Notes under the pieces: model-generated
Databases searched by the model: none
What the model saw: only the letters and a program-made list of their open reading frames with translations
What the model was told of the DNA's origin: nothing
Assembly (NCBI GenBank): GCA_029339195.1
Contig: JAPTJF010000539.1
Span: forward strand, 1-38,954
Direction of reading: 5' to 3'
Length of the DNA: 38,954 nucleotides
Origin: Micractinium sp. NFX-FRZ
Lineage: Eukaryota > Chlorophyta > Trebouxiophyceae > Chlorellales > Chlorellaceae
Part shown: in pieces, positions 11,701 to 22,300 of the stretch
Numbering within the stretch: the first letter of the stretch is position 1
Layout: every line of letters begins with the position of its first letter
Position numbers and translations under genes: made by a program

Positions 11701-14700
11701 TCCTGCAGGTCAGTCGCTGGTGCGGGACGGGGGGCATGAGGTGATGCATACCTCGGGGTACCAGGCATACGGCTGGGAGGCGGGGACACCGCCTCCTGTC
11801 TGCAGGCCCATTGGGTTCCCCCTCTACGCAAACTTGCTCTGCGTGTGCTGCCCGCCGGCACAGCTCCTGCCCCCCCCCCGGCCCAGCGTGCTGCCTGGAC
11901 CGCCCACCCCGCCGCCGTGCAGGAGGTGACCACTCCGGTGGGCCAGTACGCGTATGCCAGCGCTGCCCTGCTGGCGCGCAAGGGGCTGAGCGAGGCGGAC
12001 CAAGACCCGCTCAAGGTGGGAGAGCGGGGGGGGGGGGGGGGTGAGGAGTTGGGTGCCACACTACTGTGGGATAGTGCAACTGGGGGCGCAGTTGGGGATG
12101 GGCTGCAAAGGCAGCCATGGCCTGTCCGCCACCCGGCATGGTACCAGCGCTGCAACGGCCCACGCACCCCGCCCCTCCCCTGCTTGCTGAGCGTGCTCCC
12201 GGACGGCTCGACCGCTCCGTCCCGCCCCGCCCCTGCTCGTGTGCAGCTGGTCACCTCTCCCCCCAAGGTGCTGCTCACGCCTGTGGAGGAGATTGAGGCG
12301 GCGTTCTGGAAGCGCTGCCAGGTGGGTTTCTTGTTTTTGCATTGGTGCGGCCAGGCATGGTGTCGTCGGCCTAAGTGGCCATTCGGCTCTCTGGTAGCCC
12401 GGTTCTTTCCAGCCCTGTATATATGGCTGCAGAACAGTCAGGGGAGACTGCTGGGCTGGGCAGCCGCTCGAGGACAATGTGCCCCACCCGATGTTTGCAG
12501 ACTCAACCTCTGTCTGTCCCTTCTTCCGCCTTCATTCATTAAATGATTGCAGTATGGCCAAGAGATGCTTCAGGAGCTGGACAGCAAGCCGTTTGATCCC
12601 AAGGACGGCCTGCCCTACTCGCTGTACCGCCACCAGTACGCCAGCAGCGCTCTCAAGCTGGCGCGCCTGGTGCTGGCGCGGCAGACCAAGCTGAACAGGC
12701 GGGACAGGTCGTTTTACGTCGCACGGGCGCTGCAGGTGCGAGAAAACGTGTAGAACATGCGCCCTTAGAAGGCATATGGGGGGAAGGGCATATTGCACAG
12801 CGCAACGAGTCGTTCTGCAAGGCGCGGTCGCTGCCAGTGGGTCTGACAGTCGGTGTTTGTGCATGCATGTGCACGGGTTTGCCGTGCCATGCCACGCACA
12901 CAACTGCACCCCACCCCCACTCCGCCCCCCCGCCATGCACCTCTCTGTATTTCTCCCCCCTTTCACGACAATGATGGCTGCCCTCATCAGCGTGACCCCC
13001 CTCTGGGCAGCCACCATGCCCTGCCACCTGTCGCCTGCCCCGGGTTACCCCTGCCCTCCCCGCCGCCTGCCCTCCGATCTGTCCTACAATTCCTGGCTGC
13101 CGTCATTCTGCCGCCCCCCCTCTCCCCCCTTTTGAACGCACCTGTGACTGATCAAGTGCCACTCACCCGCTACCCTGCCCCACCTCCTGACCCCCTCCCT
13201 CGTGCCGCCCCCCCCTCCCCAGGCCATGATTGTGTCCCTCATCATGGCCTCCCTGTGGGCCACCATCACGCCCAGCCCCTCCGAGGGCCGCCAGGTCATG
13301 GCCCTCTGCTCCCTCTCCACACAGTTCATGGTCACCATGAGCATGCCACAGGTGGGCTGCTGCCTGTGTGCCTCGGCGTGTGGTATGGGTGCGCCTGTCT
13401 AGTGGACGAGGGGTGAGTGGCGGAGGAGGCGGCAGGGCACATCTGTTGGGGCGCCTGTGGTGTGACTGGGACCGCCCCGTGTGTGGCGCCACTCGTCAAC
13501 GCGCGACTTTGCCTCACACTCCCTGCTGCCCTCCTGCTCCCCCGGCTGCTGCCCGATCCTGCAGCTGGGAATGGTGTTTGCCAACAAGCGGTGAGCAGGC
13601 GGCGGCAGCACAGCATGCATGCCATGGCGCCAGGCGGCCTGGGCCGAGCCTGAGCCCGAGCCTGAGTCGAGCGGCGGCACAGCAACGCCTTGCCCCCCTG
13701 CTCTGGTCCCGCCTCATTCGTGTGCCCTTGCCGCCGTGCTGCAACAGCTCGTCGCCCTTGCTCCAGCGGGCATTGGAAGGCAAAGCACTACCTTGATTCT
13801 GTGCCTACTTCTCCCCTCTCATGCCCAACCCTCGGTCTCGCCCACCCGACCCCTCATCTCTCCTGCCTGCAGCGTGTACTACAAGCAGCGCGACAACCAC
13901 TTCTTCCCGCCCTTCTCCTACGTCCTCTCCCACGCGGTGGTCCAGATCCCCCAGTCCTTCCTGGAGGTCACCCTGTTCAGCCTGCTCCTGTACTGGGTAA
14001 GCGTGTTGTCCTTGCATGCGTGACAAGGCGATTGCCGCCTGCAACTGCGCCGGGATTGCAACCGCCTCGACGGCACCTCGGCCCCCTGCCCACCAACTGC
14101 GCACGTGGGGAGAGCATGAAGGAGGCCGTTGGGCTGAGGTGCAGCTCAACTCGGCCTCTTCTTCCGGCACCCCTCTCGCGCTGCGCGCACCCCTTTCCGC
14201 TTCAACCACGCCTGCCCCCCACCCCCCCCCCGCCCCTGCCCCGCTTGCTCGTGTCGTGCGCAGATTGCTGGGCTCACCCGCACCGCCGCCAACTTCTTCC
14301 TCTTCTGGCTCGTCCTCTTCAGCATCAGCAACTGTGAGTGCGGCCCTTTGCCAAGCTCACCTCCAAGCGGCGGACCCGCCACTTGCACGCTGCACGAGCT
14401 TCACCCCGTGTGTGGTGGCCCCCTGTTTCCAAATTTTACTGCAGGCATGGCCGGCTTCTACCGCCTGATCGCCTACTCGGTGAATAGCATGATCGTCGGA
14501 AATGCGGCCGGAGCGCTGGTGAGCTAGCGGGGTGGGGAGCTGCCCCGCCAGCTGGGATGAAGAGTTGTAGCGCCCGTTGGGGTAGGGAGCTGCCCTGCCT
14601 GCTGGGGGGGGGGAAGCTGTACTGCCTGTTGGGGTGGGGAGCTGCAGTGCCAGGCACGGGCCCTCTCCCAAGACTGCTGCACTCTTATGCACTGCAGTCC

Positions 14701-17700
14701 ATGTGTGAGTTCCCACGCTACGCCCAGCCGTGCCCGCTCAACTCCTCGTACGCGCCCTGGCTGCTGCCTCGCTGCGCCTCACCCGATCAATGGTGCCTCC
14801 CTCCCCTCCCTCCTCTCCCTGCCCGCTCTTCCCCCCGCAGGCCCTGCTCTTCCTCATGATCCTCAACGGATTCTCGATCGTGAGGTGAGGGTGCAAAGCG
14901 CTGCCGCTGGCGGCTGTTGGGCCTGCCTCATTGCGCGCCACTGCTGCCACAGAGCACACGCGCATCCTGTGATGTGTGTTGTGTGGCCGTTGTCTTTGCC
15001 TCGCCGTTGCCACCTGGGTTGCGCAGACCGCTTGCGCCCCAGGGGCCTTGCCGGCCTGCTCGGGCAGGTTGTCCTTACCCGCGCGTCCTGCCTTGTGCCC
15101 CATCCCTCTGCAGGACCGCCATCCCCAAGTACCTGATCTGGGTGTACTGGTGAGCGCCTGCTGCTGCTGCTGCTGCTTTCGCTGCTGCTGTCATGTGCCC
15201 GCCTCTGGTGCGGCTGCTGTCCTTGTTGCTTCCCCCGCGCCTGTTCCCTGGGCAGGATGAACCCCATCTGCTGGGCCGTGCGTGCCCTGACGACATCTTC
15301 AACTCGCACTCATTGCCGTCTCCTCTAGACCTGTTGCCAACCGGTTCCTTCCTTTTCCCTGCCAGGATGAACCCCATCTCCTGGGCCCTGCGTGCCCTGG
15401 TGTCCAACGAGCTCGACTCTGCCCGCTGGGGCGTGCCGCTGTCGGGCGTTGAGGGCACGCAGTCGGGTGAGTGCTCGTGGGCAGGGGGCCACGCAAGTGG
15501 GGCGAGGCAAGAGGGTGCCCGGGAGGGTCCACACAGTGCAGGCGCAATGCCCTCGGGCAGGAAGGCGGGCATGTGGGCGAGCCGAGCAGGCGACGTTCCT
15601 GTCGCTCGGATGCGCAGGCTGCATGGGCGCGAGGCGCGAACAGACGGACACTCAGCATGGGATGATGGCATGGGGCAGGGCGGCGCGGGCCTGCTGTGGG
15701 GGCGCCTTGTCACCAACACAGCACAGCCCAACCGCCGCCCCCTTCCCCTCCCCTCCTGTGCAGTGGGCCAGTACGCCGCCGACCAATTCGGCTTCTTCCT
15801 AGGCTCCGGCTGGGTGTGGGGGTCTGTGGGCGTGTCCTGGGGCGCCCTGCTGGTCTTCATGGCGGCCGGCACCCTGGCCATGACGTACCGCAACCCGGAG
15901 AGCCCCAAGCCCACAGGTGGGGTGGGATGGGTCCGTTGTGTGGTGGGACATGCATTGCTTGTGTGTTGGGGGTGGGTCCGGGGGTAGTTTGTTGAGCTCC
16001 ACATGTCGGGTGTGGCACGCTCAACATGCTCATGCTGCCCGCCCCGCCTACATGCCCACCCGCCTGCCCACTGAAGCCCGCCTTGTCACCCAATTCTGCC
16101 CCGCTTTCTTCCGACATGCCTGCCCACTGGCCTCCTCTGCCCCCCCTCAACCCTGTCTCCCTTTTACATTCTTCATTTGTGCCTGAAGCCCTCTGTTTTA
16201 ACACGCATTGTTTTTTCTTTTTCTTGTCCTGCTTCGTCCTTCATCTATCATCCGACACCACCTTCTGCTTCACACGCTGCAGTTGCTGAGGAGGAGGATG
16301 AGAAGGAGGTCAAGCGGGGCATCTTCCAGCTGCTGGAGCAGCGCGAGACCCTGGCAGTGCGCCAGCTGTCGGCCACCCTGTCAGCTCACGGCAGCGCTCT
16401 CAACGAGGCTGCTCCAGCTGGTGCTCCTGAGTTGGCGGCGGCCGGCGACGCCGGCAACACGGGCAGTGCGCATGTGGATGGGGCGGAGGCGGCGGATGAG
16501 GCTGCAAGGGCGGAGCTGGCTGCACGCAAGAGCCGTCTGGAGGCGGCGGGCAAGGGGGCAGGGGAGGTGCACGTCGAGCAGGCGGTGACGGTGGCCTTTG
16601 TGCCCATCACGCTCGTCTGCCGCAACCTCAGGTGGGGTGGAGGGATGGGGCGCACTGCAAGGGGGCCCAATGGAGCGGGGATGGGCCGTGCCTAGCACGT
16701 GCCATGCTGCATGCGGCACCTCGCCCTCTTGCTTCATTCCTCGTGCGTGCCGGTGCCACCCTGGTTCCTAGCCGGCCAATTCACCCTTCCTCCTGTAAAG
16801 GCGCTGGCACTGCCGGTACTCCCCTGCTGCGCTGGCTTGGCTGCTCGCCACCTGCCCGCTCTCCCCCCGGCCGGGGCCCCCGCTCCTCCTGCACTTTCTT
16901 CATGTACTGCCTTGTACTGCCTTGTACTGCCGTGCAGGTACTACGTGGACGACCCCTCCAAGGGCACCGCCCCCGGGGTGGTCAAGGGCACCGACGACAA
17001 GGACATTGCGGGCAAGCTGGAGCTGCTCAAGGTGTGCTGGGGTGTGAGGGATCACTTGGCAAGACACGGCTGTATCGATCCTAGGATGACGTATGGCTTG
17101 CTGGCTGGCTGGCTTGTTTGTGCTTACAGTCTGCTTAAGAGGAAGATGAGGTGGGTAGCAGGGGGCTGTCGGCGGCGACGAGGTGATTGCGGCATCGTGG
17201 ATTGGGATCATTCACCCTCAACTCACAATACTTGTGCAAATATGACGCCCATGCCCCTGGGCAGGGCATCGACATGTTTGCCGAGCCCGGCACGCTGACG
17301 GCGCTGATGGGGGGCAGCGGCGCTGGCAAGGTGCGGGGTGGTGCCGGGGCGAGGGAGGGGTGCGGGGTGCAGGCACATAGAGTAGACGGTCCAACCGGGG
17401 ACACAGGGCGCCAGCAGCAGTGCGATCCGCCTTCAGTGGTCTGGCTTGTTTGGGAGGCAGTGAGTGTCCTGCCTCTGCCCCTCCTTGCCCTGTTGACCCC
17501 TGCTCCTACTGACTCGTGTGTGGGTGCATGTGGGTCTGTGTGTGCTTCTGTGCGGGCATGCCCCCGTCATATCCCAGGCGCAGAACACGCCTCGATGAAT
17601 GGATCCTGGGCAGGCTCTGTGCTGTGTGCATGCCTCCCGACAACACGTTCCTGCTTGTAACTGTTTCCCCTCCCCCTGCTGCAGACCACGCTGATGGACT

Positions 17701-19336
17701 GCATCCTGGGCAGGAAGACGGTGGGGCTGATCCGGGGGGACATCCTGGTCAACGGGCACCCCAAGGACCAGGCCACCTGGTCCCGAGTGGCGGGCTATGT
17801 GGAGCAGCAGGTGGGCTCGAGAGTGGGCAGGAGGGTATGTGGAGCAGCAGGTGGGCTCGAGGGTGGGCAGGATGCGGGGGCGTTATGCACAGCATGCAGG
17901 GCACAGCGTGAGAAACCGTGCAGGGCAGCGCACACATGGCGGGATAAGTGGGCCAGCAGGTGGGCTGCAGGGTGGGGTGGGGGTGGGGGTGCGCTGCGCA
18001 GCATGTCAGGCGCAGCGCGGGAAGCACTGTGGGGCACCAGCAACTGTGAAAGAGCGGCCCTGCATCCCCTCCCTGCAGGACGTCCACTCTGCTGGCACCA
18101 CCGTGCGCGAGGCGCTCGTCTTCTCAGCCCGCCTGAGACTGACCGAGGACATCCAGCTGCCAGAGGTGAGTGAGTGAGGGGCGGGCGGACGGGGGCACAT
18201 AGAGGGCAAATAGATGTTGCTTCTGACTGGTTGAAGACCACAGTCGAAGCTGTGCGAGGGGCGCTGCGTAGTTCGTCCTCTTCAGTGCGGTGTGTTGGCC
18301 GGCACGCTGGCTGGCCAGCGCTGCAGGTGCCGCCCTGGCCTGCTCTTGGCGCTTGCTGCAGTTCCCACGCAGTCGCCGTGCCTGGCTGGCCAGGCGCATG
18401 GGGTTGACCTCATGGCAACCCACCTGCCGGCACATGTACCTTGGCTCCCTTTTGAGCTGTGGTTAGCTTGCCTTGCCTTCAACTCGGCTGTGGCTAGCTG
18501 TCCATTCCTGCCCTGCGCAGGTGCTGCGCCTGGTTGATCAGACCCTGGAGATGGTGGACCTCACAGGCCTGCAGTCACAAATCGTGGGGGACCCGGGTGA
18601 GGAGGACTCGCTGCATGCCGGGCTGGCTGGCTGGGTTGAGGGTGGTAAAGAACTGTGGAGACCTTGGGGAGGTGCTGGGCTCACAGCGCTGCAGCCCCAG
18701 ATCGTGGGTGGGACAACAAGGGAAGGTAAGGAGGTGGGTTTGCCTGCCTGGTTGGATGGCTGGTGGGCGGAGCAGCTGAGCCAGCGCCGCCCACCAGCCC
18801 CAGGTGCCACTCCCCTGCCCTGAGCGTGCGTGCGCGCACACACTGCTTGCCTGCTGCGCCCCTGGCCGCAGGCGGCGAGGGCCTGTCCATTGAGCAGCGC
18901 AAGCGGCTGAGCATCGCCGTCGAGCTTGTGGCCAACCCCTCTGTGGTCTTCATGTGAGAGGGTGGCGGTACCAGCTGCCGTGGCGTTGTCGTGGGGCAGG
19001 GGGAGGCGCCAAGGCGGAAGCAGGACTTGGAGACGGCCGGGGGATGAGCACTGCTGGCGGGGGAAAGAAGAAGGGGCTGCGCACTCCCACCCGTCTCCCA
19101 TTCCCATGCCTCCATTGCGCAATGGGCGCTGCCTGTGTTTGCCACCTCACCGCGCTCCCATCCGTCCGTCACCTGTACTGTCCAACATCTGCAGGGACGA
19201 GCCGACCAGCGGGCTGGATGCGCGCGCCGCCGCCATTGTGATGCGCGCCGTCAAGAACGTGTCGCTGAGCAACCGCACCGTGGTGGTGACCATCCACCAG
19301 GTGGGGCCGGGGCTGGAGGCCTGCACTGCACTGCAC

Positions 19337-19374
<38 letters not shown>

Positions 19375-22300
19375 CACTGCACTCCACTGCACTCCACTGC
19401 ACTGCACTGCATGCACTGCACGGTCACCAGGTCGGCAGGGTGTGGTGGTGGTGGAGGTGCGCTCCACTTGAAGCACGCTTTGCCCTGACCCGGGCCTTTT
19501 TCCCCCGGTTCTCCATTTTTGTTTTACCAATTCAATGCACCTGCCCCCTGCCCTGCTGCAGCCCTCCCTGGCCATTTTCCATATATTTTACCAATACATT
19601 ACCCTGCCCTGCCCCCACCCTGCTGCAGCCCTCCCTGGCCATTTTCGAGGAGTTTGACCAGCTGGTGCTGCTGCAGCGCGGCGGGCGGCTGACCTACTTT
19701 GGGGCGCTGGGCGTGGAGAGCAGCGCGCTGGTGGCCTACCTGCAGCAGTTCCCGGGGGTGGAGGCCATCCGGCCGGGGTACAACCCCGCCACATGGTGGG
19801 TGGGTGGGTGGGATGGGGTGGGCAGGCATGATTGAAGCGGTGGGGGGCCTGGAAGAATGGGGGAGCAGCTGCCAGTGCCAGTAGCCAACGAGCAGGGAGC
19901 ATAAGTGGCTGGGGAGCGGGTGGGAGGAGGGAAATGTGGGCGGGATAGAGGCAGGGATCTTGGGGATGTGAAGGGAGCCGAGAGGGGGCAGCAGGAGGAG
20001 GGGGTTGCTTGTCGCCCCCTCCCTCCTGCCCCACGCGAGCCGTCCCTTCCTCGCTGCCTGCCTGCCTGCCCTGCCCGTGTGTGCACAGGATGCTGGAGGT
20101 GACGGGCGGCAGCATGAGCACCGTGTTCAAGAGCAGCGGCAACGACTTCCCTGCGCTCTACGCCGTGAGCGTGGCAGCGGGGGGTGGGGCGGCAGTGGGA
20201 GCGGGCGGCGACAGCAAGCCTGGGGTGGCAAGGCTGGGAGGGCTTGGGGTAGCAGGTGCCTTTTGTTGATTGAGGCAGGCAGGACATGTGATGCGGAACT
20301 TTGGCATGCAACCGAATTTGAGGCCTGGCCCTCACTTCCCCTCCCGTCCGACCCCCTTTTGCTGCCCGCAGTCCAGCCAGCAGTGCCGGGACAACCAGGC
20401 CAAGATGGCACGCCTGGCCGAGGAGGGGAAGAGGGCGCACGAGCCGCTGAGCCTGTCTGGGGAGTTTGCCACCTCCTCCTGGACACAGACGCGGGAGCTG
20501 ACCCGCAAGTGGTTCAAGCTGTACTGGCGCAACCCCAACTACAGTGAGTACCAGCAGTAGTGGCAACTTGCCACTTGAAGAGTTGATTAGATTTGGCTGG
20601 GCATCCCCCAGGCGGTGCCGCATCTGCCCTGGCATCAGGCAGTCCAGGCTGCATGGTGCTCACGCTACCCCGGGCTGCGCGCTACTACATGCCGCCCACA
20701 CTCTCCCACACCCACTTCGCCACCTCACCTCCTCCACTGCTCTCCGTGCAGACTTTGTCCGCTTCATCATGACCCTCTGCATCGGCCTCATCCTGGGGCT
20801 CATCTACCTCAACCAGGTGGGTGGGGCTGCACCTCCCTGGGTGGGGCAGTTCACCAACAGGAGCACGATACCTCCCTGTGCCTCCCCGCCAACAGGGGCG
20901 GCACAACCATTGTAGATCAGCGCTGGTGTTGGGCCCCCTGCCAGCACAGGTGGCCATGCTGGCCCCTGCTGCGCTGCACCCAACCCAGGGCACCAACCCC
21001 AGCACCCCAAGCGCCTGCAGGGAGCCGCCTCACTCCTCCCATCCCTCCGTTTCCTCTCCGCTGCTGCCTGTGGCGCCCACCCAACCACCCTGCCTGTTTC
21101 AGACGCCCATCCGCCGCAACCCCACATCACCTGCATGCAGGGCGACCTGGGCCAGTCTGGGTCCACCGTGAATGTGTCCATCGTGCAAAACATCATGGGT
21201 GGGTGTGGGCGCTCTGAAGATGGGGGGGCACCCTGAGGCTGGCCAGCATCAGTTCCCCTGCCTGACCTCCCCCTTGGTTGCAAGTGCCTGCAGTGACGCC
21301 CCCCGCCTGCCACTCTGCTGCGTTCCGCCGCCACTCACCCTCAATGCCTGGGGCCCTCTCCCCGCGTGCCACCCCTGCTGCGTTCCGCCGCCTCTTGCCC
21401 TCATTCCAAGAATTCCAAGAACCCTCCGCCACCCCCACCCGACCCTGCCTGCAGGCCTCATCTTCGTGCTCAACGTCTTCCTGGGCATGTTCAACTGCAT
21501 GACGGTGGGCCAGGGGGCAACCTCCCTGGAACCGAAAGCAGGCACCCTGGCTGCAGGATGGGCCCCAGCAGGGGAGGGCAGCTGTGCACTGCATGCACAT
21601 GTCTGGTTCTCCTGCCATTTACATGGCGATTGGATGCCCCCTGCCACACCTCCCCAACGGTGCACCCATCCTGCCGCTCCCCGGCTCTGCAGGTGCAACC
21701 CGTGGTGTCGACCGAGCGCGTAGTGTTTTACCGGGAGCGCTCGTCCCGCTATTACGCGGCCATGCCATACGCGGCGGTGAGCCTTTGGGCGGTCAAGGGG
21801 GGTGGGTGGACGGGCAGCGGGCACCAGGCCCAACGGCCACAGGACAGCGCGTGCTGCCGGGGCAGCATCGCAGCCCCCCAACCAGCAGGCCTTTGCTTAC
21901 TGCTCGTGCTGCTCTCAGAGCCACTTGCCCCGTCTGCCCGACTGCCCGACACCAATTCAGCTGTGTCGTCCGCCTTCACAATGTTGGGTCACACTTCATC
22001 GCCCCCCCTGCCTGCCCCAACCACCGGCAGGCCAGCGGCCTGGTGGAGCTGCCCTACCTGGCTGTGCAGGCGGCCCTCATGTGCTGCATCACCTACTGGT
22101 GAGGGGGGAGGGAGGAGTGCGGGGGGCAGCCCGAGAGTGCACTGCACGCTGGCCAATCAGTCAAGAGGGGCCAAAGGTTGATGGTTCCTTGCCGCCACGA
22201 ATAGTTGAGTGCCAGGGGCATGCAGAGTGCGCTGCACGCTGGCGAGGAGGGGGCCGACCTGAGTGCTCCCTGGGCGTGTAAGAAGAGCGCCTGCCGACGT

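Larger units (their letters stand above)
5800..12735 (+). other. ABC transporter: N-terminal region and NBD1 (exons 1-19, residues 1-598)
   Basis: Exons: 5800-5896, 6044-6197, 6522-6660, 7027-7110, 7338-7409, 7699-7782, 8114-8218, 8585-8665, 8837-8902, 9310-9434, 9853-9894, 10182-10263, 10435-10508, 10817-10910, 11236-11293, 11623-11708, 11923-12015, 12247-12321, 12553-12735. The hydrophilic N-terminus carries the PDR lead-in [10 protein letters not shown]. Walker A is GPPGSGKS (residues 186-193), the Q-loop Gln is about 236 (LVEQHDY), the signature is ISGGQRKR (370-377) and Walker B is VVLMDEIS (D394, E395). At the H-loop position NBD1 has LLQPAPE rather than His, which is typical of this half in plant-type PDR proteins. 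Residues 480-598 form the pre-membrane region ([17 protein letters not shown]). Confidence 0.88.
13223..15916 (+). other. ABC transporter: first transmembrane domain (exons 20-28, residues 599-850)
   Basis: Exons: 13223-13351, 13565-13590, 13873-13996, 14264-14333, 14445-14518, 14841-14884, 15114-15149, 15366-15466, 15764-15916. Hydrophobic segments include [53 protein letters not shown] and [18 protein letters not shown] family landmarks are present: [16 protein letters not shown] after the second segment, and [23 protein letters not shown] before the large loop. The 26-nt exon 13565-13590 (LGMVFANK) is required to keep the frame. Confidence 0.85.
16283..20543 (+). other. ABC transporter: linker and NBD2 (exons 29-39, residues 851-1317)
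   Basis: Exons: 16283-16631, 16938-17031, 17265-17330, 17685-17810, 18079-18165, 18521-18596, 18872-18953, 19195-19300, 19629-19795, 20089-20164, 20372-20543. Exon 29 is an Ala/Glu-rich charged linker leading into [18 protein letters not shown]. Walker A is GGSGAGKTT (1014-1022), split between exons 31 and 32. The Q-loop region is GYVEQQ. The signature is the degenerate LSIEQRKRL (1121-1129), normal for NBD2 of this family (LSxEQRKRL). Walker B and D-loop read [17 protein letters not shown] (D1145, E1146) and the H-loop is TIHQ (H1178). It ends with the [20 protein letters not shown] and NPATWMLEVT landmarks. Confidence 0.9.

Noticed and set aside
18232..18290. Resemblance of intron 33 to exon 33 ([10 protein letters not shown] versus TTVREALVF)
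   Set aside because: The similarity is short and gapped, not clearly above background, so it was left out of the exon-copy count.
19337..19412. Regular TCAA and CTGCACTCCA repeats as a possible CRISPR-like array
   Set aside because: The units are 4 and 10 bp without spacers, inside a eukaryotic intron; this is a microsatellite.
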